A DNA stretch of 64,000 nucleotides from Streptomyces sp. NBC_01381. Lineage in GTDB: Bacteria; Actinomycetota; Actinomycetes; Streptomycetales; Streptomycetaceae. Below are positions 9,564-17,796 of this stretch, piece by piece (position 1 is the stretch's first letter; every line of letters starts with the position of its first letter). Made by a program: the position numbers and the translations under genes. Under the pieces are notes generated by a model. That model was not told where the DNA came from. It saw nothing but the letters and a program-made list of their open reading frames with translations, and searched no databases. The stretch lies in assembly GCF_026340305.1 (NCBI RefSeq), contig NZ_JAPEPI010000002.1, positions 62,001 through 126,000 on the forward strand, given 5' to 3'.

Positions 9564-11390
9564 ATGTCACAGGAGAGCTCTGTCCAGAAACAGCCGGACA
9601 GCGAGGCGGGAGGGTACGACGAGGCGTCGTACGACTACGACGTCCTCGTCGTCGGCTCGGGTTTCGGCGGTTCCGTCTCCGCCCTGCGGCTGACGGAGAA
9701 GGGCTACCGCGTCGGCGTACTCGAAGCGGGCCGTCGCTTCACCCGCGATGCGCTCCCGAAGAACTCCTGGGACCTCAAGAACTACCTGTGGGCACCGGCG
9801 CTCGGCCTCTACGGAATCCAGCGCATCCATCTGCTGGGCAATGTGATGGTGCTGGCGGGGGCGGGCGTCGGCGGAGGTTCACTCAACTACGCGAACACGC
9901 TCTACGTGCCCCCCGAGCCGTTCTTCAACGACCCGCAGTGGAAGGACATCACGGACTGGCAGGACGAGCTCGGCCCCTACTACGAACAGGCCAAGCGCAT
10001 GCTCGGGGTGCGGCTCAACCCGACCACGACACCGTCCGACATCCACCTGAAGGCGACCGCCCAGGCCATGGGAGTGGGCGACAGCTTCCACATGGCGCCG
10101 GTCGGCGTCTTCTTCGGAGACGAGCAGGACGCCTCAGGATCTTCAACGGCCGAGCCGGGCCAGGAAGTTCCCGACCCCTACTTCGGCGGCGCGGGTCCCT
10201 CGCGCAAGGCCTGCACCGAGTGCGGCGAGTGCATGACCGGCTGCCGCCACGGCGCGAAGAACACCCTCAACGAGAACTACCTCTACCTGGCGGAGAAGGC
10301 CGGCGCCGTCATCCACCCGATGACGTCCGTCGTCACCGTCACCGAGGACTCGCGGGGCGGGTTCGCCGTCGCCACCCTGCCCACCGATGCCAAGCGCAAG
10401 GGCAACGGCCGGACGTTCACGGCCCGCAAGGTCGTCGTCGCCGCGGGCACCTACGGCACGCAGACGCTCCTGCACCGCATGAAGGACAACGGGCTGCTGC
10501 CGCACATCTCCCCGCGGCTCGGCGCGCTGACCCGCACCAACTCCGAGGCCCTGGTGGGCGCCCAGACCACCGACCGCCGCTACCGCAAGGCACACGGCGG
10601 CGCGAAGCCGGACTTCACCAAGGGCGTCGCGATCACCTCGTCGATCCACCCGAACGACTCCACGCACATCGAGCCGGTCCGCTACGGCAAGAAGTCCAAC
10701 GCGATGGGCGGCATGACGATCCTCCAGGTCCCCTACAGCGCGAAGGCGCGCGTGGCGGGCTGGCTCGGCAATGTCGCCAAGCACCCCTGGCTGATGGTCC
10801 GTTCGCTCTCCAACCGGCGCTGGTCGGAGCGGACCATCATCGGCCTGGTCATGCAGTCCCTGGACAACTCCTTGATCACGTATCGCAAGGAGAAGGGCAT
10901 CGGCAAGGGCCTGCTGACCGCCCGGCAGGGCCATGGTGCGCCCAACCCGACCCAGATCCGTGAGGCCACCGACGCCGCGACGCTGCTCGCCAAGGAGATC
11001 AACGGCTTCGCGGGGTCGAACGTCGGCGAGCTGATGGGCACCCCGCTGACCGCGCACTTCCTGGGCGGCTGCCCGATCGGCGACTCCGCCGACACCGGAG
11101 TCATCGACCCCTACCACCGCCTTTACGGCCACCCGGGCATCTCGGTCGTCGACGGCGCCGCGGTCTCCGCGAACCTCGGCGTGAACCCGTCCCTGACGAT
11201 CACCGCGCAGGCCGAGCGCGCGATGTCCTTCTGGCCCAACAAGGGCGGCGAGGACACCCGCCCCGCACAGGGCACGGCGTACGTACGTCTCGCGGCCGTC
11301 GAGCCGAAGGCCCCCGCGGTGCCGGACGACGCGTTCGGCGCGCTGAAGCTGCCGTTCCTGGGGATGCCCGCGGTACCGGCGAAGAAGTAG
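9564..11390 (+). CDS. GMC-family FAD oxidoreductase (cholesterol-oxidase-like) with a CX2CX2CX3C insert
   Basis: 608 residues. The N-terminal dinucleotide fold GSGFGG (G31, G33, G36) binds FAD, and the C-terminal half has the GMC signature region ending GVNPSLTITAQAERAM. Residues C217, C220, C223 and C227 form CTECGECMTGC, the spacing of a 4Fe-4S ferredoxin half-site; the same insert occurs in ChoD-type actinobacterial relatives as I recall them. Translation starts at ATG 9564 after GAGGAG and is probably coupled to the aldehyde dehydrogenase upstream. The substrate is probably a bulky alcohol or sterol-like compound; steroid specificity is not proven. Confidence 0.86.
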   Translation: MSQESSVQKQPDSEAGGYDEASYDYDVLVVGSGFGGSVSALRLTEKGYRVGVLEAGRRFTRDALPKNSWDLKNYLWAPALGLYGIQRIHLLGNVMVLAGAGVGGGSLNYANTLYVPPEPFFNDPQWKDITDWQDELGPYYEQAKRMLGVRLNPTTTPSDIHLKATAQAMGVGDSFHMAPVGVFFGDEQDASGSSTAEPGQEVPDPYFGGAGPSRKACTECGECMTGCRHGAKNTLNENYLYLAEKAGAVIHPMTSVVTVTEDSRGGFAVATLPTDAKRKGNGRTFTARKVVVAAGTYGTQTLLHRMKDNGLLPHISPRLGALTRTNSEALVGAQTTDRRYRKAHGGAKPDFTKGVAITSSIHPNDSTHIEPVRYGKKSNAMGGMTILQVPYSAKARVAGWLGNVAKHPWLMVRSLSNRRWSERTIIGLVMQSLDNSLITYRKEKGIGKGLLTARQGHGAPNPTQIREATDAATLLAKEINGFAGSNVGELMGTPLTAHFLGGCPIGDSADTGVIDPYHRLYGHPGISVVDGAAVSANLGVNPSLTITAQAERAMSFWPNKGGEDTRPAQGTAYVRLAAVEPKAPAVPDDAFGALKLPFLGMPAVPAKK

Positions 11391-11416
11391 CGCCCGCGCC
11401 CTGTTGAACGTACGTA

Positions 11417-11460
11417 CGCGAAAGGACCTGCGCCCCCCTCCGAGCGCAGGTCCTTTCGCG
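11417..11460. terminator. Bidirectional terminator between convergent genes
   Basis: Perfect 17-bp arms (11417-11433 and 11444-11460) with a 10-base loop, A-rich on the 5' side and T-rich on the 3' side in either orientation. It serves both the GMC oxidoreductase and the convergent LAETG protein. Confidence 0.85.
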
Positions 11461-11506
11461 TGCTCAGGTGCCGTCACGAGACGGCGTGCCGCGGTGCGGC
11501 GGGCCG

Positions 11507-12541
11507 TTACGCGTTGGCGTCGGCCTTCTTGCGGCGGACGATGAAGACGGCGCCCGCACCGGCGACGACGGCGACGCCGCCGACGAGACCGATGGTCGGC
11601 AGCATCGAGCTGGAGCCGGTCTCGGCGAGGTTGCCGGTGGCCGGGATCTCGTTGGTGCCGCCCTGCGGCGCCTTGCCACCCTGCGGCTTCTTGCCGTCCT
11701 GGCCCGGCTTCTCCTCGGCCTCACCCGGGTTCTCGTTGCTGCTGCCGGCCTTCAGGACCGTGAACTCGTAGAACGCGAAGGCGTTGTGCACGCAGTTCGC
11801 CTCGGAGTCCAGGTAGCCGCCGAGGCCGAGCGCGTAACCGTCGCCTGCCGGGGCCTTGGCGCTGATGTTGACGCGCAGCTTGATGTCGACCTTCTCCTTG
11901 GCGCCCAGCTCCGTGGCACCGAAGTAGAGACCGCCCGTGACCTCGTCCGCGATGGACTCCCAGGACTTGGAGTCCGGGTTGAAGTACTGGATCTGCGCGT
12001 AGTTGGCGAGCCAGTCCTGCTCGTCCTCGCTGTCCGACCAGTTGTCCACGGCGGCCAGCCACTGGACCTCGCCGAGGTCCTCGTCGCTCGGGTTCGACGC
12101 GGTCAGCTTGAACTGGTGCCAGCCGCTGCCGGCGACGATCTTGCCGGGCAGACCCGAGAGTCCGAGCTCCAGCTTGGAGTCGACGTCGACGCCCTCGTCG
12201 TCGACCGGGCAGTCCGTGGGGGCCTCGGTGGGCTCCTCGGTCGGCTTGGCCGTCTCGGTGGGCTTCTCGGTCGCGGTCGCCGTCTCGGAGGGCTTGGCCG
12301 TCTCCGTCGGGGAGGCCGTCTCGGTGGGCTTGGCCGTCTCGGACGGGGCCGCCGTCTCCGTGGGCTCGGCCGTCTCGGTCGGCGTGGCCGTCTCGGAGGG
12401 CTCGGCCGTCTCGGTGGCCGTCGCGCTCGGAGACGAAGTGGTGGTGTCCTCGGTCGCGAAGGCGGCAGGGGCCGACAGCAACGCGATCGGGGCTATGGCA
12501 GCGGTCGCGGCCGCGGCGGCCATGACACGGCGAAGCTTCAT
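11507..12541 (-). CDS. Secreted cell-wall protein with Thr-Glu repeats and LAETG sortase signal
   Basis: 344 residues from ATG 12541 (MKLRRVMAAAAATAAIAP), giving a normal signal peptide ending near SAPAAFA; a longer frame upstream would bury it. Residues of about 35-110 are a SET/TET/AEP low-complexity stalk. A folded region of about 150 residues with two or more cysteines follows, then GNLAETG, a hydrophobic helix and RRKK. LAXTG is the motif used by class E sortases in Streptomyces, so covalent attachment to peptidoglycan is expected. No sortase gene lies in the window. Function beyond surface display is unknown. Confidence 0.85.
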   Translation of the reverse strand: MKLRRVMAAAAATAAIAPIALLSAPAAFATEDTTTSSPSATATETAEPSETATPTETAEPTETAAPSETAKPTETASPTETAKPSETATATEKPTETAKPTEEPTEAPTDCPVDDEGVDVDSKLELGLSGLPGKIVAGSGWHQFKLTASNPSDEDLGEVQWLAAVDNWSDSEDEQDWLANYAQIQYFNPDSKSWESIADEVTGGLYFGATELGAKEKVDIKLRVNISAKAPAGDGYALGLGGYLDSEANCVHNAFAFYEFTVLKAGSSNENPGEAEEKPGQDGKKPQGGKAPQGGTNEIPATGNLAETGSSSMLPTIGLVGGVAVVAGAGAVFIVRRKKADANA

Positions 12542-12562
12542 GAAGACCTCAGGAAGTCCGGC

Positions 12563-12583
12563 GTACTGCCTGGTGAGCAGTAC
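12563..12583 (-). other. Hairpin in the 5' leader of the LAETG protein gene
   Basis: GTACTGC and GCAGTAC arms with a 7-base loop lie about 22 bases upstream of the start codon. This could be an mRNA leader hairpin or an operator; there is no further evidence for either. The surrounding gap 12542-12791 is relatively AT-rich and should hold the promoters of both divergent genes. Confidence 0.4.
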
Positions 12584-12791
12584 GGAGGTGGAGGCCTCCG
12601 CGGTGGGGACGCGGGTGTGGCCGTTGTTACGCATGCATGACCTGCGTCCCCTGTGAATGGTTGTCCTGGAACTCACAGAATTCTTATGTGGCTTGAATCA
12701 CATGGCTTGTGCGGTTGTCGCGGGGTGCCGTAGAAATTCCTCCGCCCGACGGCGAACCGCCGCCGGGCGAGGGGCGGTAGGAGGGGGCTGC

Positions 12792-13193
12792 GTGACAGTG
12801 CCGGACGAGATGCCGGAGCACATACCCGACGAGGTGTGGGAACGGTTCGAGCGCGACAGCCTGCGCGACATCCGTACGTCCGCGCCGAAGGAGCCGTCCG
12901 CGCGGGCGCGCATGGTGGCCGAGCGGCTGCGGCGCCTGGACGAGGAGGCGGCGCGCCAACAGGCGTCGGACTCACGGGCGTTGGGTCGTCGACGCAGAAA
13001 GCGCAAGGCCGCGCAGGGGGAGGGCGCCGCCGGGGCATGGCGGCCCGACGAGTGGCGGTCCACGCCCACGGGGCCGCGCCGCAGCGCCCGTTCGGAGCGC
13101 AGCCGCCGGGTGTGGAGCGTGGTGATCGTGGTGGGCGGCATGGCGCTGGCCATCGTGTTCCTGAGCCCGTTCCGCTTCTGGATGTGGGGCTAG
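12792..13193 (+). CDS. Small basic protein with C-terminal membrane anchor
   Basis: 133 residues from GTG 12792, chosen because GAGGGGG lies 5 bases upstream and the conserved-looking part (PEHIPDEVWERFERDSL) begins right after it. The middle is strongly basic (RRRRKRK). The last 25 residues are one hydrophobic helix (VWSVVIVVGGMALAIVFL), so the protein is probably tail-anchored with its bulk in the cytoplasm. No family is recognised. It is divergent from the LAETG gene and precedes a lipoprotein gene. Confidence 0.7.
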   Translation: MTVPDEMPEHIPDEVWERFERDSLRDIRTSAPKEPSARARMVAERLRRLDEEAARQQASDSRALGRRRRKRKAAQGEGAAGAWRPDEWRSTPTGPRRSARSERSRRVWSVVIVVGGMALAIVFLSPFRFWMWG

Positions 13194-13308
13194 CTCGTAC
13201 GAGGGCCGTGCCCATCGAAGCGGAACCAGGCGCGATGATCTTCCGTCGTACGAGGGGTGCGGGTGACTCCGCATGGTGCGACAGGAAGAAAGAACGGGGA
13301 GCGGGAAC

Positions 13309-14058
13309 GTGAAGTCAGCTGTGTCACGCGGCGTGGTGGCCGTTTCGGTGGTGGCGGCACTCGGCCTGACGGCGGCGTGCAGCGGAAGCGGCGACGACGG
13401 CAAGGGCAAGGGCGATGGCGGCTCCGGCGGCAGGAAGCCCGCGGGTGCCGCCGGGACCTCGGCCGCCGAGAAGCTGGAGAAGTCCGCTCTCGCCACGGGT
13501 GACGTCAAGAAGTACAAGGTGGAGAAGGCGTCCGATGCGTCTGGGGCGTCCGCGGACAAGACCGCGCCGCCCTCGGCCGCCGTGCGTCCCGGCGAGTGCC
13601 GTTCGCTGTCGGACATGCTCAGGGCCACCGCACCCGAGGGTGCGAAGGCGCAGGTCGTACGGACGCTGAGCAGCACCGACATCGACGACGCCACGACGAC
13701 CGACGTCGAACTTCTCGCGTACGACAAGGCCGGCGCCGAGAAGACGATGGACACCCTGCGGTCCGCGTCGAAGTCGAAGAAGTGCGCCACCTTCGGGGTC
13801 GGCGGTCACCGGTACTTCGGCGTGCGGCCGCAGCCGGCTTCGGTCGGCGGCGACGAGTCCGTCTCGTTCAAGCTCGCGAGCCGCGCGGGTGAGTTCCTGG
13901 CCCGGGACAAGGTCACCGTCGTACGCAGCGGCTCGACGCTGATGTCCTTCCACGCGTCGAACGTCTTCGACCAGGAGGCCGTGAAGTCCGCCAGGCAGGG
14001 CGACCCCGAGGTTGCCGATGCGATCGTCGACGCGCAGCTGGCGAAGGTGGAGAAGTAG
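13309..14058 (+). CDS. Lipoprotein of unknown function
   Basis: 249 residues from GTG 13309, chosen because it gives a compact lipoprotein signal (VKSAVSRG, hydrophobic stretch, lipobox LTAAC). A Gly/Lys/Ser-rich linker follows the lipidated cysteine. The remaining 200 residues contain two cysteines (PGECRS and KKCATFG), possibly disulphide-bonded outside the membrane. No conserved domain is recognised. An RBS-like GGGGAGCGGGA lies directly upstream. Confidence 0.8.
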   Translation: MKSAVSRGVVAVSVVAALGLTAACSGSGDDGKGKGDGGSGGRKPAGAAGTSAAEKLEKSALATGDVKKYKVEKASDASGASADKTAPPSAAVRPGECRSLSDMLRATAPEGAKAQVVRTLSSTDIDDATTTDVELLAYDKAGAEKTMDTLRSASKSKKCATFGVGGHRYFGVRPQPASVGGDESVSFKLASRAGEFLARDKVTVVRSGSTLMSFHASNVFDQEAVKSARQGDPEVADAIVDAQLAKVEK

Positions 14059-14095
14059 CCCCCGCCGCTGGCTGAGGCGCGGTCGGCGCAGAGCG

Positions 14096-14128
14096 AAGGG
14101 CCCCGCGGGACGGATCCGCGGGGCCCTT
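14096..14128 (+). terminator. Terminator of the lipoprotein gene
   Basis: Perfect 13-bp arms (AAGGGCCCCGCGG at 14096 and its complement ending 14128) with a 7-base loop, 37 bases after the stop. Confidence 0.75.
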
Positions 14129-14777
14129 GGCTGTCAGCACCGACGTCAGGGCAGCGTCGGTGCCGCGGAGCGGCGCCGGGGGGAGTGCGCCGCGAGTCTG
14201 CGGGGGCGCCGGTGGCCGACCCGGCGCACGAGGGGCGCTCACGTGGTATCGACCATTGGCAATGGAATTGTGGAGTGCCGCGTTTGCGGCCCGTACCTCT
14301 ACGCATCGTGCTGGATCTGACGTTGCCTGCGCAACCGTTTCGACCAGATCTAGACGAACAGGGACAGCTCGGGGTTCTCGACGGGACTGCCGGGTCGGCT
14401 GGGGGCTGCGGGACGGTTGGGGACGGCTTCGGCTTGGGAGACGTCTTGGCGGACGCTTCGAGGGACGGAGGCCGGTCGGCTTCGGGCGTCCCCGAAGCCG
14501 ACCGTTCTCTTGGGTGACCGGGCTGCTGTCCCCTGCCGTCCGGTCACGTCTCTGGAGCGAGGTCCCACGGCGTACACGGTGTGTGCGCCTCATCGCTCCA
14601 GCGGAGCCACGCGTGGTTTTCCCGTGCCCGCCCCTGGCTGGCACGGACATCGGGACCAACGAAGCCCCTCCGGACCCGGTCACGCGCCGTACGGGTGAGA
14701 GCGGACCCGAACTCAGGTCCGGTGGCACAAGGGTTCCGGGGGTCCGGACGGCAGGCGGCGGGACGGTCCCGGGCGGT
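14129..14777. other. 650-base gap without a convincing gene
   Basis: Open frames here lack Streptomyces codon-position bias on both strands and share no start/RBS logic, so I call no protein. The gap contains one strong hairpin with a T-rich tail on the plus strand (separate entry). A small RNA ending there is possible. Bases 14510-14777 show nothing else I can name. Confidence 0.5.
14473..14510 (+). terminator. Orphan intrinsic terminator, possible 3' end of a small RNA
   Basis: Perfect 14-bp arms (14473-14486 and 14491-14504) with a 4-base loop, followed by TTCTCTT. It sits 345 bases beyond the lipoprotein terminator and no gene ends nearby on the plus strand. An independent plus-strand transcript is the simplest explanation. 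Confidence 0.55.
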
Positions 14778-15077
14778 TCAGACGCGGCCGCGGCACAGCT
14801 CGAGGAGCGTCATCGCGAGCGACGTGCCGGGCTTGCCGAGCGCGTCCCTGTAGTGACCGAGGACCTCCATCTCGCGGGAGAGATTCACGCGGCGGCCGCC
14901 CGAGGTGATCCGGGCCTCCTGGATGACGGAGGACACGGCCATCCGTTCCTGGACGAGGCCGATGATGCGGTCGTCGAGCGCGTCGATCCGCTCGCGGGCG
15001 TTCTCGATCACATCGGCTGCCTCGGGGGTGCGGGCGCCGGTCTTCTCGGTCGTGGCGGAGGTGGTGGCGGTGCTCAT
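14778..15077 (-). CDS. Chorismate mutase, AroQ class
   Basis: 99-residue all-helical enzyme converting chorismate to prephenate, the committed step to Phe and Tyr. The AroQ core is clear: ERIDALDDRIIGLVQERMAV, the SGGRRVNLSREMEVL loop, and a helical C-terminus. The length is normal for a stand-alone mutase. The start ATG 15077 follows GAGGAG. A leader peptide and a rho-independent attenuator lie between 15138 and 15260 upstream, which points to translation-coupled control by aromatic aminoacyl-tRNA. A monocistronic transcript is likely. Confidence 0.92.
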   Translation of the reverse strand: MSTATTSATTEKTGARTPEAADVIENARERIDALDDRIIGLVQERMAVSSVIQEARITSGGRRVNLSREMEVLGHYRDALGKPGTSLAMTLLELCRGRV

Positions 15078-15137
15078 CTGGGGCTCCTCGTCGGATGGGG
15101 AGGCGGCCCCGGAGCGACAAGGTCCGGAATGACAGAA

Positions 15138-15164
15138 CGCCCCGGGCCTTGTCGGCCCGGGGCG
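15138..15164 (-). terminator. Attenuator terminator in the chorismate mutase leader
   Basis: Perfect 11-bp arms (15138-15148, 15154-15164), loop of 5, followed on the minus strand by TTCTGTC. It stands 60 bases before the mutase start, inside its own leader. Segment 15153-15159 can instead pair with 15215-15221 inside the upstream leader hairpin, forming a 7-bp antiterminator. Confidence 0.75.
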
Positions 15165-15188
15165 CCTGGGAAGTCGCTTGTCAGTGGA

Positions 15189-15260
15189 TCAAGCAGCTCG
15201 ACCATGGCAGCCGGCGGGCCGGTTGCCATAGGTAAAGAGGAAGCTGAGGTGCTTGGTCAC
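15189..15260 (-). CDS. Aromatic leader peptide of the chorismate mutase attenuator
   Basis: 23-codon frame from GTG 15260 to TGA, reading VTKHLSFLFTYGNRPAG and ending in GRAA. Two Phe codons and one Tyr codon fall within five residues (F-L-F-T-Y). A hairpin (15202-15231, arms pairing CTATGGCA with TGCCATGG through one wobble) begins at the Tyr codon. Ribosome stalling at F/Y codons would open this hairpin, free CGGCCCG to pair with the terminator arm, and allow read-through into chorismate mutase. This is classical attenuation logic, inferred from sequence. The start lacks a strong RBS. Confidence 0.7.
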   Translation of the reverse strand: MTKHLSFLFTYGNRPAGCHGRAA

Positions 15261-15471
15261 GAGGCCAGTATGCCCCCAGGCGCGCGTGCCCGGTCAACAC
15301 GGGTTCCGCCGCGGCTCGGATGCTGAGACGCTCGCGGCGCCGGACCCGTGAGAACTGGCTCCCGTCGGATGCGACGAAGGGAGTACTCACGCGCCCGTTA
15401 GAATCGACAAAACAGACCCCTTGCACACGCACTGAGCCCCAGCTCACGCTCAACGCCGGAAGGCCGCCGCC

Positions 15472-17058
15472 GTGCCATCAGCGTCCCCCGCTGCCGCCGC
15501 TCCCGACACCGTTCTGGTCGTCGACTTCGGAGCGCAGTACGCCCAGCTCATCGCCCGACGTGTCCGTGAGGCCCGGGTCTACAGCGAGATCGTGCCGAGC
15601 ACGATGCCGGTCTCCGAGATGCTCGCGAAGAATCCCGCCGCGATCATCCTCTCCGGCGGCCCCTCGTCGGTGTACGCGGACGAGGCACCGCGCCTGGACC
15701 GCGCGATCTTCGAGGCCGGTGTCCCCGTCTTCGGCATGTGCTACGGCTTCCAGCTGATGGCGACCACCCTCGGCGGCACCGTCGACAACACGGGCGCCCG
15801 TGAGTACGGCCGTACTCCGCTGGCCGTCTCCAAGCCCGGCTCGACGCTCTTCGAGGGCACCCCGGCCGAGCAGCCCGTGTGGATGTCGCACGGCGACGCG
15901 TGCAGCGCGGCGCCCGAGGGCTTCTCCGTCACCGCGTCCACGGACGTCGTGCCGGTCGCGGCCTTCGAGAACGACGAGAAGAAGCTGTACGGCGTGCAGT
16001 ACCACCCCGAGGTCATGCACTCCACGCACGGCCAGCAGGTGCTCGAGCACTTCCTCTACCGCGGCGCCGGCCTGAAGCCCGACTGGACCACCGGCAACAT
16101 CGTCGAGGAGCAGGTCGCCGCGATCCGCGAGCAGGTCGGCACCAAGCGCGCGATCTGCGGCCTCTCCGGCGGCGTCGACTCCGCCGTGGCCGCCGCACTC
16201 GTACAGAAGGCCATCGGCTCTCAGCTGACCTGCGTATATGTCGACCACGGTCTGATGCGCAAGGGCGAGACCGAGCAGGTCGAGAAGGACTTCGTCGCGG
16301 CCACGGGCGTGCAGCTCAAGGTCGTCGACGCGCAGGAGCGGTTCCTGAACGCGCTCTCCGGCGTCTCCGACCCGGAGCAGAAGCGGAAGATCATCGGCCG
16401 CGAGTTCATCCGCGTCTTCGAGCAGGCGCAGGCGGAGATCGTGGCCGAGGCGCCGGGCGACCAGCCCGTCGAGTTCCTCGTCCAGGGCACGCTCTACCCG
16501 GACGTCGTCGAGTCCGGCGGCGGCACCGGCACCGCCAACATCAAGTCCCACCACAACGTGGGCGGCCTCCCCGAGGACCTCGAGTTCCAGCTGATCGAGC
16601 CGCTGCGCCAGCTCTTCAAGGACGAGGTGCGGATGGTCGGGCAGGAGCTCGGTCTGCCGGACGAGATCGTCCAGCGCCAGCCCTTCCCGGGCCCCGGCCT
16701 GGGCATCCGCATCGTCGGCGAGGTCACGAAGGACCGTCTCGACCTCCTCCGCGACGCCGACGCGATCGCCCGCGAGGAGCTGACCGCCGCCGGTCTCGAC
16801 CGTGACATCTGGCAGTGCCCCGTCGTGCTGCTCGCGGATGTGCGCAGCGTGGGTGTGCAGGGCGACGGCCGGACGTACGGGCACCCGATCGTGCTGCGGC
16901 CCGTCTCCTCCGAGGACGCCATGACCGCCGACTGGTCGCGTCTTCCGTACGAGGTCCTCGCGAAGATCTCGACGCGCATCACGAACGAGGTCGCCGACGT
17001 CAACCGCGTCGTCCTCGACGTGACGAGCAAGCCGCCGGGCACCATCGAGTGGGAGTAG
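15472..17058 (+). CDS. guaA: GMP synthase (glutamine-hydrolysing)
   Basis: 528 residues; aminates XMP to GMP using glutamine and ATP in the last step of guanine nucleotide synthesis. The class I amidotransferase domain comes first: C90 in GMCYGFQ, H178 and E180 in YHPEV. The ATP-pyrophosphatase domain follows, with the PP-loop SGGVDSAV from S232, and the dimerisation domain ends PPGTIEWE. The start is GTG 15472 after GGAAGG. Length and all catalytic residues are as expected. Confidence 0.97.
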   Translation: MPSASPAAAAPDTVLVVDFGAQYAQLIARRVREARVYSEIVPSTMPVSEMLAKNPAAIILSGGPSSVYADEAPRLDRAIFEAGVPVFGMCYGFQLMATTLGGTVDNTGAREYGRTPLAVSKPGSTLFEGTPAEQPVWMSHGDACSAAPEGFSVTASTDVVPVAAFENDEKKLYGVQYHPEVMHSTHGQQVLEHFLYRGAGLKPDWTTGNIVEEQVAAIREQVGTKRAICGLSGGVDSAVAAALVQKAIGSQLTCVYVDHGLMRKGETEQVEKDFVAATGVQLKVVDAQERFLNALSGVSDPEQKRKIIGREFIRVFEQAQAEIVAEAPGDQPVEFLVQGTLYPDVVESGGGTGTANIKSHHNVGGLPEDLEFQLIEPLRQLFKDEVRMVGQELGLPDEIVQRQPFPGPGLGIRIVGEVTKDRLDLLRDADAIAREELTAAGLDRDIWQCPVVLLADVRSVGVQGDGRTYGHPIVLRPVSSEDAMTADWSRLPYEVLAKISTRITNEVADVNRVVLDVTSKPPGTIEWE

Positions 17059-17096
17059 TCCCGCGGTTCTTGCCGCGGAGCTTCCCGCAGGGCTGA

Positions 17097-17130
17097 AACG
17101 GCGCCGTCCACTTCTGTGGGCGGCGCCGTT
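17097..17130. terminator. Terminator between guaA and the convergent PPOX gene
   Basis: Arms of about 14 bp built on CGGCGCCG with one wobble pair. The plus-strand transcript ends GTT after the stem. It lies 38 bases after guaA and 9 bases beyond the end of the convergent gene. Confidence 0.7.
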
Positions 17131-17138
17131 CGCGTACG

Positions 17139-17657
17139 TCAGGTCCGCCTGGTCGTCCGCGCTGGCGCACCCGGCTTCCACAGCTGCACCGCCAGATACT
17201 TCTCGTCCTCGATGTACGTACGGACCACCTCGGTCAGTTCCGTACGGAACAGGTGGGACGGCTCCGGCGGCGCGACCTCCCCGACATAGCGCGCGACGGT
17301 CTCGGGGTCCTTCACCTCGACGGCCCGCCCGGCGATCCGGACGTCGCCGCCCGCCATCTCCGTGCCCGGTCCCGGATTGGCCTGGAGCGAGAAGCGCGGG
17401 TCGCGGCGCAGGTCGAGCGCCTTCATCGAGTTCGGCATCATGCCGAGCCACAACTCGCCATGCAGGAAACGGACTTCGAGCCCCGTGGTGCGCGGTGACC
17501 CGTCCTTGCGGAGCGTGGCGATGACGTGGTGGGTGAAGAGGCCGAAGCGCTCCTCGGCGGTCCGTGCGAAGTCGGGTTCCGCCGCGGCGAAGGCTGCCCA
17601 GTTCGATGTCATACGGCTCGATGTCATACGGCTCGATGTCATACGGCTCGATGTCAT
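17139..17657 (-). CDS. PPOX-class flavin/F420-dependent oxidoreductase
   Basis: 172 residues from the most upstream repeated ATG (17657); 157 from ATG 17612. The fold is the split beta-barrel of pyridoxamine-phosphate-oxidase-like enzymes: RFGLFTHHVIATLRKDGSP, a central MPNSMKALDLRRDPRFSL strand pair, and a C-terminal basic tail. Members reduce or oxidise small molecules with FMN or F420; the substrate is unknown. The 5' end carries a 15-bp tandem repeat providing four in-frame ATG codons (MTSSR units), so the true start is ambiguous. The first residues after the repeats are TSNWAAFAAAEPDF, matching where family members usually begin. Confidence 0.8.
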   Translation of the reverse strand: MTSSRMTSSRMTSSRMTSNWAAFAAAEPDFARTAEERFGLFTHHVIATLRKDGSPRTTGLEVRFLHGELWLGMMPNSMKALDLRRDPRFSLQANPGPGTEMAGGDVRIAGRAVEVKDPETVARYVGEVAPPEPSHLFRTELTEVVRTYIEDEKYLAVQLWKPGAPARTTRRT

Positions 17658-17662
17658 ACGGC
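17604..17662 (-). repeat. 15-bp tandem repeat spanning the PPOX start codon
   Basis: Three complete copies and one nearly complete copy of CGATGTCATACGGCT. The period is a multiple of three, so copy number changes would add or remove MTSSR units and start codons at 17612, 17627, 17642 and 17657 without a frameshift. Confidence 0.9.
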
Positions 17663-17796
17663 GAGTGTGGCGCCGATACCCGACATCTTCTGTCCGGCTT
17701 CGCATCCCGATTGCGCACTCTCTTCACAGGGACCCCCTGTCTTCCTGCGCTGACCGGCGGTAACTTCCGCTCCGTACAGCGAGGGATGGAGGAACC

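Noticed and set aside
15179..15202. Further TTGTCAGTG box near the chorismate mutase leader
   Set aside because: Eight bases on there is AGCTCG, not TAnnnT, and no gene follows on that strand in range; taken as chance.
14127..15326. 400-codon plus-strand frame over the chorismate mutase region
   Set aside because: Composition is not protein-like and it is antisense to chorismate mutase and its attenuator.
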